A stretch of DNA of 39,980 nt from Candidatus Woesearchaeota archaeon CG_4_10_14_0_2_um_filter_33_13 (GTDB taxonomy: Archaea; Nanobdellota; Nanobdellia; Woesearchaeales; GW2011-AR9), in assembly GCA_002792115.1 (NCBI GenBank), contig PFNQ01000023.1:1-39980 (forward strand), read 5' to 3'. The translations under genes and the position numbers were made by a program. The notes under the pieces are model-generated. The model was given only the letters and a program-made list of their open reading frames with translations. It was not told the origin of the DNA and did not search any database. Below are positions 31,882-38,790 of this stretch, one piece after another (positions within the stretch are counted from its first letter, which is position 1; every line of letters begins with the position of its first letter).

Positions 31882-33792
31882 ATGATTGATTCGTTAGAAA
31901 AGATTACTACTAGAAGCGTTCAAAAATCGTCATTTTGGAAAAGGGCTGCAGTTATAGGTGCATTTGCACTGACTGCCTTGATTGGTGGTTGCGGTTCTGA
32001 AGGTTCTTCAGGAAATAGGTGTAAATCAGATTATGATTGTCCTGGAGTAGAAACAATTTGTGAACAAGAAAAATGTGTTTATCCAAATGGAGATTTATTC
32101 TGTTATGATGATTTGGACTGTCCTGGAGAAAAAATTTGTGACAACAACAAGTGTTCCGGTGGAGAAAGCGGCAACAACCAGGCGGTATTATCTCCAAATA
32201 CAAAAATATTAACAGCTGTTGGCGCGGAGAGATTATATAATGTTTCTCCAAATAGCCTTTCTTTTCAAGGTGATTCTGCATATGCTCAAGACCTTCATAC
32301 AGGAGATATTGTTGTTACTGGTGTCAGCACAATTACACCGCAGGGATTATTGCGAGAAGTTGTTTCTGTACAAAATAATGGTGCGGAAATCCAAGTTCAG
32401 ACCAAATCAGCAACTTTAGAACAAGCTTTAACTGAAGGGAGTTTTCAATTTTCTGTTAATCTTTCTGATGGTTTAGAAACAGTTAACGCCCCACTTAGAT
32501 CTGGCAAATCAGACAATTTTGAAACAAAAAGAGCACCATTATCAGTTTATTCAATAAATGTTAATTTTGACAACACCGATCTTTATCAAGGAATGTTGTT
32601 CTTAGATGGAAATTTACAAGCAGACATTGATTCTCATCTTTCTGTTGATATCAGCTGGAACCAGGTCGAAAGAGTACGCTACACTATTACCGGACAAGAA
32701 AGTCTGGATCTAGTATTAAGAGGAGAGATTGATCAAGAATTACATCAAGAATTACCGCCGCTCGAACCGGTGCAATTTGCCCCAGTAACTTTCTTCTTAC
32801 CAACAGTCCCACCTTTCCCCATTGTCTTAACGCCAAACTTATCAATAACCTTAGGCGTAGATGCTGCCGGGCAAATCAGCGCCCAAACATCTGCATCACA
32901 ATCGTTAGATTTAGAAGTAGGATTAGAATACAAAAATGGAACTTGGCAAGAGATTGCTGGTATACAAAAATCGTTTGGTTTTGATCCGCCTTCATTGGGA
33001 GAAACTACTGGCGGCGTAGAAGTTTATGTTAAACCAAGGTTTGAGCTACAGATCTATGACATCGTCGGCCCTTCTGCAGAAGTAAGGGGACATTTAAGAG
33101 GAGAAGCGAGGATACAGGATGGTTTTTGGTACAAACTTTTTGCCGGATTAAGAGTAGATATTGGAGTTAAGGTTGATGCCTTTGGAAAAACTTTGGTAGA
33201 TTACGCAAAAACAGTTTTTGAGTTTGAAAAATTGTTAGCATCTAGCGAACCAATTGAACCGGTAGAATGTTGGAATAACCAATGCGATTATGAAGGACAA
33301 AAGACATGTAACCCTGGAAAAGACGTTGTTGCTTGCAGATATAATCCCGACACTAAGTGTTTAGAGTGGGTCATTGAAGAACAATGTTGGGCAAAAGATA
33401 TGAATTGTGTTGATGGACATTGTGAAGGTTCAGATTGTAATGATAAATGTGATTATACAGGACAGACTAAATGTGCGAGTGATACAAAACAAAGAACTTG
33501 TGGAGATTATGATTCTGATCCTTGCTTAGAATGGAGCGATTCAACTACTTGCTCAAATGGAGGACAATGCATAGACAATGCTTGTCAAACAAGTGAATGT
33601 CTATATGCAAATCACCCTTGTGCCACATATGCATATGGTGAAGGCACGCATTATTGCGAAGAGAATGCAGTTGCCATATGCCCCACAGATTTTGAAGCTT
33701 GTTCGCAATTCATTGCTTATGTAGTGGACGAGAATTGCAGTAATGGAAAGATCTGTGTAGATAATCACGATGGCACTGCTGAATGCCAGTAA
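31882..33792 (+). CDS. Large Cys-rich surface lipoprotein
   Basis: This 636-residue protein has a lipoprotein-type signal (AAVIGAFALTALIGGC; lipobox Cys37) preceded by a long basic N-region. Two short Cys repeats follow (residues ~46-90, SDYDCPG...C..EKC). A ~330-residue beta-rich domain has no known match, and a C-terminal ~170-residue region holds repeated Cys modules, each of the CDY.GQ..C..G type followed by C..W. It is probably anchored to the outside of the membrane and disulphide-stabilised, perhaps an adhesin or binding protein. It is divergent from a pilin-like gene. Confidence 0.7.
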   Translation: MIDSLEKITTRSVQKSSFWKRAAVIGAFALTALIGGCGSEGSSGNRCKSDYDCPGVETICEQEKCVYPNGDLFCYDDLDCPGEKICDNNKCSGGESGNNQAVLSPNTKILTAVGAERLYNVSPNSLSFQGDSAYAQDLHTGDIVVTGVSTITPQGLLREVVSVQNNGAEIQVQTKSATLEQALTEGSFQFSVNLSDGLETVNAPLRSGKSDNFETKRAPLSVYSINVNFDNTDLYQGMLFLDGNLQADIDSHLSVDISWNQVERVRYTITGQESLDLVLRGEIDQELHQELPPLEPVQFAPVTFFLPTVPPFPIVLTPNLSITLGVDAAGQISAQTSASQSLDLEVGLEYKNGTWQEIAGIQKSFGFDPPSLGETTGGVEVYVKPRFELQIYDIVGPSAEVRGHLRGEARIQDGFWYKLFAGLRVDIGVKVDAFGKTLVDYAKTVFEFEKLLASSEPIEPVECWNNQCDYEGQKTCNPGKDVVACRYNPDTKCLEWVIEEQCWAKDMNCVDGHCEGSDCNDKCDYTGQTKCASDTKQRTCGDYDSDPCLEWSDSTTCSNGGQCIDNACQTSECLYANHPCATYAYGEGTHYCEENAVAICPTDFEACSQFIAYVVDENCSNGKICVDNHDGTAECQ

Positions 33793-33813
33793 AAAATTAG
33801 AAAAATAAAAAAA

Positions 33814-34137
33814 TTATTTCATAATTTCGTATTCTTTGACGATTATTACTAGGAACAATATTAACAATACTGCTCCAGCCAACATATACCACAACCCAGA
33901 AGCTGGTATTCCTGAAGTTAAAGATTGATACATTCCCCAGCCCATAACAATGAAACCTAACCAAAGAAACTTATCTAAAACTAATTTCATAATCTGAAAT
34001 TCTTGATCTTCGCTAAGCCTTTTTTTATAATTAACCGTTGGACCAACAGACATTGTTCTAATGACATTGTTCTTGGCTGTGACTCTTCTAACATTAGGTC
34101 TTACTACAACCCGTTTAATTGTTTTTCTTTGTGCCAT
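33814..34137 (-). CDS. Small membrane protein in pilin operon
   Basis: This 107-residue protein has a basic N-terminal ~40 residues (RKTIKRVVVRPNVRRVTAKN) and two hydrophobic helices (residues ~55-72 and 82-102). No family is recognised. It lies 14 bases after the pilin-like gene 34152-34712 and has a GAGGT ribosome-binding sequence upstream of its ATG, so it is the second gene of that operon. It may assist pilin assembly, but that is inferred from position only. Confidence 0.6.
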   Translation of the reverse strand: MAQRKTIKRVVVRPNVRRVTAKNNVIRTMSVGPTVNYKKRLSEDQEFQIMKLVLDKFLWLGFIVMGWGMYQSLTSGIPASGLWYMLAGAVLLILFLVIIVKEYEIMK

Positions 34138-34151
34138 TTTTGATCATACCT

Positions 34152-34712
34152 CTAAGACGTTTTTATAAAAAATGTTCTAGAGTCAATTGGTTTGCTTGGG
34201 TCAGCAATATCAACCAAATTAACTTTAAACAAGTAATTGCCAATTTTATCCGGAGACTTAATAGTTACTGGAATAATTCTAGTCTCTCCTGGTTTAAGAT
34301 TCTGTGGTTCGTTATCCCAAAGAATTTCTGCGGAGACTGAATCTCCTTCAGTTGATAAAAAGTCTGTAGACACGGCCGATTCAAAAGTATAAAATTTATC
34401 ACTTCCCTTAACTAGGAAATCTATTCTTAATGACTTTTCGGCATCGCCAGTGTTCTTTACACCAATGGCTTGCACAGATTCATCACCAGTTCCCACCACT
34501 AACTTACTGGCTGGAAAACTTAATGGTTTATTTCCTGTCCTCAAATCATCTAGGATTTGCTGACTAATCTGCTCTTGAACAGCAGTTGAAGTTTTCTGGA
34601 TATCACCAAATTGGCTTCTAACGAAACCTAGGCCTAATCCAAGAACGACAAAAGCAATAACTACGATTACTATTGCCTCTATTGATAAGTTTAAAGAACC
34701 TCTTTTAGACAT
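34152..34712 (-). CDS. Pilin-like protein with class III signal peptide
   Basis: This 186-residue protein begins MSKRGSLNLSIEAIVIVVIA, a short basic leader then a hydrophobic helix with Glu near the processing site, as in archaeal pilins. The body is beta-rich with no Cys. It has the same length and layout as the protein at 31265-31825, so the two are probably paralogous subunits. A GAGGTG ribosome-binding site and an AGTATATAATA TATA box lie upstream. The prepilin peptidase gene is 87 bases further upstream on the same strand. Confidence 0.78.
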   Translation of the reverse strand: MSKRGSLNLSIEAIVIVVIAFVVLGLGLGFVRSQFGDIQKTSTAVQEQISQQILDDLRTGNKPLSFPASKLVVGTGDESVQAIGVKNTGDAEKSLRIDFLVKGSDKFYTFESAVSTDFLSTEGDSVSAEILWDNEPQNLKPGETRIIPVTIKSPDKIGNYLFKVNLVDIADPSKPIDSRTFFIKTS

Positions 34713-34799
34713 TGTTATTTACACCTCTTTTTTCACGATTGATTATTATATACTTTGAACAATATTTTTTAGTATAAAAATGTTGCGGTAACTTCAGTA

Positions 34800-35645
34800 T
34801 TAGATTAGGAACAAAAAAGAGATGAATTTACTGCCAAATAATAAAGCGAGGTAACCAAGTAAGAAACTTGGAACAAAAGGAACCCCTTCCTTGATTGTAA
34901 CTTCATTTAATTTATTGTGGCTTTCCAAAAATCTTAACTTCCAAACATCTTCCATCTCTAAAGTTCTAGCAGTAAGAATAGTTTTTTTGTTAATAACCAC
35001 ATCTTTAGCTAACCAATCTCCTTCTGTTAAATAGTAAGGGGGAACTTGTTTGTAAAAACAATTTTTTTCAACAATATTAACAAATGAAAATAGGTAAAAC
35101 ATGAGCAATGGAAATGGAATCATCGGCCAAATAAATGGCTTAAAGAAAGTTAAAACAATAAAAATGATTGTTGTTATTGCCAAAAGCAGATGTAACGTTT
35201 TTCTCTTCTTTAAATATTTTTGATAGTTTTTCCAAAAGAGATGGCGTTTCCTTATTGCTAAAACCAACATCCACAAAATACCAAAAATTGAACCTAAGAA
35301 CAACAAGGAGAGCATAAACCAGAGTAAGTTTAAGCTAGAATTGTTTAAAGGCAAGGTAACTCCAATCACTGCACCCATGCCCATTAATAACTTACTATCT
35401 CCTCCTCCCCACTGACCAGAGTAATAAAATAAAAAGGCTATTGCTAAACAGATTAAAAAACCAAGAACGCCGCTAAATAGTACCTGCCACCCATATTCAA
35501 AAGAAAAAATTGTTCTTATACCTAAAGCCGCAAAAATCAAACCATAATTTAACCAATCCGGAACTTCTCTACGTTTAAGGTCAGTATAAGAACCAATAAA
35601 TAGAACTAGAAAAGTTATGACCATCAACAAAATATCTAATTGCAT
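34800..35645 (-). CDS. A24 prepilin peptidase (FlaK/PibD-type)
   Basis: This 281-residue polytopic membrane protein has about six helices. The catalytic Asp pair is present: Asp22 in YTDLKRREVPDWLNY and Asp83 in the GxGD motif WGGGDSKLLMG. A C-terminal soluble segment (EGDWLAKDVVINKK) followed by a final hydrophobic stretch is typical of archaeal members. It cuts class III signal peptides of pilins and archaellins at the inner membrane face. The two pilin-like proteins on the same strand nearby are its likely substrates. TATA-like sequences lie 20-40 bases upstream of the ATG. Confidence 0.88.
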   Translation of the reverse strand: MQLDILLMVITFLVLFIGSYTDLKRREVPDWLNYGLIFAALGIRTIFSFEYGWQVLFSGVLGFLICLAIAFLFYYSGQWGGGDSKLLMGMGAVIGVTLPLNNSSLNLLWFMLSLLFLGSIFGILWMLVLAIRKRHLFWKNYQKYLKKRKTLHLLLAITTIIFIVLTFFKPFIWPMIPFPLLMFYLFSFVNIVEKNCFYKQVPPYYLTEGDWLAKDVVINKKTILTARTLEMEDVWKLRFLESHNKLNEVTIKEGVPFVPSFLLGYLALLFGSKFISFLFLI

Positions 35646-35775
35646 GCTAGTTTAAGTAAAAATTTAGAGTATATTAAGTTGTTGGTCAAATAGGATCAAA
35701 GAAACATTTATAAACAAAAAACCATTAACGTTAGATATCATAATATTATTAAAAAAAGCGTAGGTGGTAAGGCAA

Positions 35776-36342
35776 ATGGCAGAAGATGATTACGAAATTC
35801 TACCCCATCAATTATTGGCAGATTTGAAATATGATATCGAAGCGTTGAAGAAAAGATTAAGTCAACCAGATAGTAAGATGCAAGAGTTAATCTTAGAGAT
35901 TGAAAGTTTAAAAGATTCTATACACGAGTTGAATACTGTTTTTCAAAAGGCCTTGGAAGATACTAAGGTAGAAGATCCGGCTAAAGAAATTAAAGTTATG
36001 AAAGAAAAAATAGAAACAGTACAAAGTCAAAATGAAACAATTGCTAGAGGTATGATTGCAATATCTGATAAATTGGAAGATTTTATGAATAAGAACTCTG
36101 CACCAAAATCTATACCAATACAAAAACCGATTCAGGTAAGTGTTCCTCAACAAAGTATGGCTCCGCCTCCACCAAGAGGATTACCAATACAACACACTAT
36201 GGGGGCACCGCAAATGCCGGGCATGAGAACAGCCCCGCCATTAAGTTTTGATGATGCTCCAGGATTGGGTGAACCGAGTGTAGACTTTCCACCACCTCCA
36301 CCAAGTGCAGGAGGAAAGAAAAGAGTAGGATTATTTAGATAA
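35776..36342 (+). CDS. Coiled-coil protein with proline-rich tail
   Basis: This 188-residue protein starts MAEDDYEILPHQLLADLKYD. A long coiled coil runs from about residue 15 to 105. A flexible Pro/Met/Gly-rich stretch with MAPPPPRGLP and VDFPPPPPSAG follows, and the protein ends in a basic GLFR tail. I do not recognise the family. The ATG at 35776 is preferred to the GTG at 35764 because a GGTGG/AAGG ribosome-binding stretch sits just before it. The stop overlaps the next gene's ATG by one base (TAATG), so the two proteins are made together and may interact. Confidence 0.65.
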   Translation: MAEDDYEILPHQLLADLKYDIEALKKRLSQPDSKMQELILEIESLKDSIHELNTVFQKALEDTKVEDPAKEIKVMKEKIETVQSQNETIARGMIAISDKLEDFMNKNSAPKSIPIQKPIQVSVPQQSMAPPPPRGLPIQHTMGAPQMPGMRTAPPLSFDDAPGLGEPSVDFPPPPPSAGGKKRVGLFR

Positions 36343-37241
36343 TGGGTTCTTTAAAGGCATTACAATTACTAGTAACTGCTGCTCAAATTTTAGAAGATGG
36401 GCGGCAGACTTTTTCTAGACAGGAGATTGTAAAAAAAATTAATGAGATAAAATATCTTTCTGCGCAAAAACAGGTTCCTCGCCTCAGTTTAAGAAAAGAA
36501 GTTATCCATTTAGAAAATCAGATGAAATCTGTCTTTAGTTTAGAAAAAAAATTAAAAGAGAAAGAAAAGGGTGAAAAACACAAAGTTGCTGCTTTAAAAC
36601 GACAAATAACCCACTTAAGAAAAAAATTAGAAGCTTCTGAAGATAAAGATCTTAATTTAAGGTTAGAGAAGTTAACTCACCTGATTGGTGATTTCATGGC
36701 TAAACATGGAACAGAATTAGATGTTGAATTAAGTGAGAAAATTATAAAAGAGTTAGACATAAAGGAGAAAAAAGTAAAAGAGAAGAAGGTTAAGGTTAAC
36801 AAAACTGTAGCACAAGAAACAATTGAACAGAATTATAAATTGTCTCCAGAAGAGATTACCTCTTTTAATAGATTACAGAATCATTTACAATCTCTCAAAC
36901 ATGAATTAGAGATCCATAAACAATTAGAAACACAAAATCCAGAAGTAATGAAAAGTATTGAGGATAGGACTGCTGTTGTTGAGAAAAAGATTTCTGATCT
37001 GTATGAAAAATATCCGGAGTTGGCCAAGGGAATTCAGGTAGAAGAACAACCTAAGCAGGAAGTAGTTGAAACTACACTCACACCAATTGAAATGCAGCAA
37101 GAGATCAAACATACGTTGATGTTAGGCGGTAATGGAATTACAGATAAAGAACTTATTTTTGGTGATTCGGTTAAACCAACTGCAAAATCTGATATTGACG
37201 ACGAATTGCCTATGCCACCACCCCCGAGGATGACTAATTAG
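36342..37241 (+). CDS. Coiled-coil protein, translationally coupled partner
   Basis: This 299-residue protein has an N-terminal helical domain (residues ~1-50, LQLLVTAAQILEDGRQTF). A Lys/Glu-rich coiled coil (about 55-125), a linker, a second coiled coil (about 165-225) and an acidic Pro-rich ending DELPMPPPPRMTN follow. No catalytic motif is seen. Its start overlaps the stop of 35776-36342. Both proteins combine coiled coils with a polyproline end, which points to a structural or scaffold complex. The tRNA-Thr(GGT) gene begins 44 bases downstream. Confidence 0.65.
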   Translation: MGSLKALQLLVTAAQILEDGRQTFSRQEIVKKINEIKYLSAQKQVPRLSLRKEVIHLENQMKSVFSLEKKLKEKEKGEKHKVAALKRQITHLRKKLEASEDKDLNLRLEKLTHLIGDFMAKHGTELDVELSEKIIKELDIKEKKVKEKKVKVNKTVAQETIEQNYKLSPEEITSFNRLQNHLQSLKHELEIHKQLETQNPEVMKSIEDRTAVVEKKISDLYEKYPELAKGIQVEEQPKQEVVETTLTPIEMQQEIKHTLMLGGNGITDKELIFGDSVKPTAKSDIDDELPMPPPPRMTN

Positions 37242-37285
37242 GTTCTCGAAAGATTTTTAAAGCAAAGAACTTCACGCTAAGTTAT

Positions 37286-37487
37286 GCCCCTGTGGCCTAG
37301 TGGTATGGCGTTACCTTGGTACTTTCTGCTAGGAAAGTTTAGAACAAAGCTTAGTGGAGTAACAGAAAGGTAGAGATCGCGAGTTCAAACAAATGGTTAC
37401 GCGCATTTGATACGCAATAGCGGGTTGAGTTAAAACTCAACGCACTGCGAAAAAAGCGGAATCATCCTGAAAGTCTCGCCAGGGGCT
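37286..37487 (+). tRNA. tRNA-Thr (anticodon GGT) with two introns
   Basis: The exons fold perfectly. The acceptor is GCCCCTG/CAGGGGC with U73, and the D-arm is GCC...GGC. The anticodon stem is TTACC/GGTAG with loop TTGGTAA, the variable region AGATC, and the T-stem GCGAG/CTCGC with loop TTCAAAT. Intron 1 (37322-37367, 46 nt) is at the canonical 37/38 position. Intron 2 (37390-37473, 84 nt) lies in the T-loop between positions 59 and 60. At intron 2, TTCA/TGAA forms the central 4-bp helix and cuts AA/C and AG/T fit the archaeal bulge-helix-bulge rule. No CCA is encoded. U73, G35 and U36 match archaeal threonine tRNAs. Confidence 0.88.
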
Positions 37488-37545
37488 TACTTTCTTTTAC
37501 AATCTTTTTTCCGAAAACAATATAAACAATCAGTAAAAAATAGCT

Positions 37546-37566
37546 ATTATTGCCCCAGTGGCTTAG
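37546..37566 (+). repeat. 21-nt direct repeat, first copy (tRNA 5' end)
   Basis: The 21 bases beginning ATTATTGCCCC and ending GGCTTAG are repeated exactly at 37638-37658. They comprise six bases before the tRNA plus its first 15 nucleotides. Confidence 0.85.
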
Positions 37567-37620
37567 GTGGCAAATGGAAACCCATTTGATAGGTTAGGCG
37601 ACATGCGCTTCGCTTAGTCC
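37552..37620 (+). pseudogene. tRNA-Thr 5' fragment interrupted by a hairpin element
   Basis: Bases 37552-37570 copy the 5' end of the tRNA at 37644 through the D-loop (one extra G). The sequence then departs into CAAATGG...CCATTTGATA (7-bp hairpin, 37571-37588), which resembles the hairpin that starts the T-loop intron of the first tRNA (CAAATG...CATTTGATA, 37390-37412). No matching 3' half follows before 37638. Bases 37595-37602 are complementary to the anticodon arm of the next tRNA (37670-37677), and 37598-37619 contains a motif shared with 22498-22527. Confidence 0.55.
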
Positions 37621-37637
37621 CCCTAAAATATGAAAAA

Positions 37638-37658
37638 ATTATTGCCCCAGTGGCTTAG
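37638..37658 (+). repeat. 21-nt direct repeat, second copy
   Basis: This is an exact copy of 37546-37566; here it begins the intact tRNA gene at 37644. Confidence 0.85.
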
Positions 37659-37716
37659 TGGCTATAGCGGTCGCCTAGTAAGCGACAGATCGGGAGTTCA
37701 AATCTCCCTTGGGGCT
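37644..37716 (+). tRNA. tRNA-Thr with anticodon AGT
   Basis: This is a complete intronless cloverleaf. The acceptor is GCCCCAG/TTGGGGC (last pair G-T) with U73, and the D-arm is GCT...AGC. The anticodon stem is GTCGC/GCGAC with 7-base loop CTAGTAA, the variable region AGATC, and the T-stem GGGAG/CTCCC with loop TTCAAAT. Positions 34-36 read AGT, the threonine codon ACU. Variable and T-loops are identical to the tRNA-Thr(GGT) upstream, so it is a diverged copy. An unmodified A34 is atypical for archaeal tRNAs. No CCA is encoded. Confidence 0.88.
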
Positions 37717-37725
37717 TATTTTTAT

Positions 37726-38688
37726 TTAAGAATTAAATCTTTTTCGCCAATCTGGATCACGAGAAATTGTTTCTACATCAATTGTGTCAATATCACCCAA
37801 AATTATTCTTTCTTTTCTATTGCTGAGAACCTTCCCATCTTTATTAACACAAAGTTCTCTAGCCATGCATCCACGAGAATCTGCTCCAGTATGACCCGTT
37901 AAACTATTATAAATAAAGAGTGGTTTTTGTTTTAGTTCTCTAATTATCTTAAGAGCTTCTCTTTTCCTTTCTTCGGGTAAATCATCAGTAATAGCAAAAA
38001 GGGTGTACATTAATCCTTGTTCAATCAAGGAATCAACAAAATCATCAGAAAGAGCTTCTTCGAAGTTAGACTCTCTTACAGTAACTACACCACCATAAAA
38101 ACATCCTCGCAAATGCAAATATCTTGTAGCTTCTACAATCCACCCATAAGATCCTCTACCTCTAAGTTTATCGTTTGTTTCTTTAAATCCGTCAACACTT
38201 AGAGCAGCACTAAAATTATTTTTAGAAACTAATCCATCTAAACTTGATTGAGTAGTTGCAAGTAATTCCCCATTAGTGCAACAGAAAAAATTTCGAGAAG
38301 GATGTTCTGCAACAAGACGTTCTATCAAAGCGATAGTTCTGTTTTGTAACGGTTCTCCTCCAATAAAATTAAAGTTTCTCATACCCAAATCAATTCCTTT
38401 CCCAATGGCTCTGCTTGCCGTTCCATAACTAATTACTGAAGGATCTTTCCTTTCATCAACTGGAACGTAACATCCTCTACATCTACGGGGACAGAATGTA
38501 GAAACTTCTAGGTCCATTGCCGTAGGTATGACCAAACCGTTAGCTTCTTGTCTTTTAACGTCATACTCTTGGACCAAATAATTAAACAGAAATGTAGTTA
38601 GCGCACCTAACCTTACATCACGCAATGATCTCGCAGCCAATCCTAAATTTAATCGACTACTGGAATCTTTTGCAAATTGATAAAGCAT
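37726..38688 (-). CDS. Radical SAM protein with shortened SPASM-like end
   Basis: This 320-residue protein has the CxxxCxxC cluster motif as CPRRCRGCYVP (Cys66, Cys70, Cys73), an NFIGGEPL strand matching the GGE SAM-binding motif, and SVDGFKETNDKLRG as in SPASM/twitch enzymes. The C-terminal part has GADSRGCMARELCVNKDGKV, a two-Cys twitch-like auxiliary site rather than a full SPASM domain. The reaction is unknown; the family modifies peptides, proteins or small molecules. It diverges from a class V aminotransferase gene starting 103 bases away. A TATA box (ATTTATAAGT on the minus strand) stands about 30 bases upstream. Its 3' end is nine bases from the tRNA. Confidence 0.82.
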   Translation of the reverse strand: MLYQFAKDSSSRLNLGLAARSLRDVRLGALTTFLFNYLVQEYDVKRQEANGLVIPTAMDLEVSTFCPRRCRGCYVPVDERKDPSVISYGTASRAIGKGIDLGMRNFNFIGGEPLQNRTIALIERLVAEHPSRNFFCCTNGELLATTQSSLDGLVSKNNFSAALSVDGFKETNDKLRGRGSYGWIVEATRYLHLRGCFYGGVVTVRESNFEEALSDDFVDSLIEQGLMYTLFAITDDLPEERKREALKIIRELKQKPLFIYNSLTGHTGADSRGCMARELCVNKDGKVLSNRKERIILGDIDTIDVETISRDPDWRKRFNS

Positions 38689-38790
38689 TTTGGATTCTTA
38701 ATAAGAATTACTTATAAATCTTTCTCCAAGTACTACTTTAGAGAGATAACTTCCAAAATGTTTATAAATCCCCTGCTTTAAGTTTAGAAA

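Noticed and set aside
31952-32419. Overlapping ORFs on both strands within the lipoprotein gene
   Set aside because: They are shadow frames of the 636-aa lipoprotein, with unlikely compositions and no promoters.
37546-37658. Integrase attachment sites at a tRNA
   Set aside because: Integration normally repeats the 3' part of a tRNA gene and encloses an integrase. Here the 5' end is repeated and only 71 bases lie between the copies.
37630-37902. 90-codon plus-strand ORF across the tRNA
   Set aside because: It starts inside the 5' flank of a clear tRNA gene and then runs antisense to the radical SAM gene, so it is a shadow frame.
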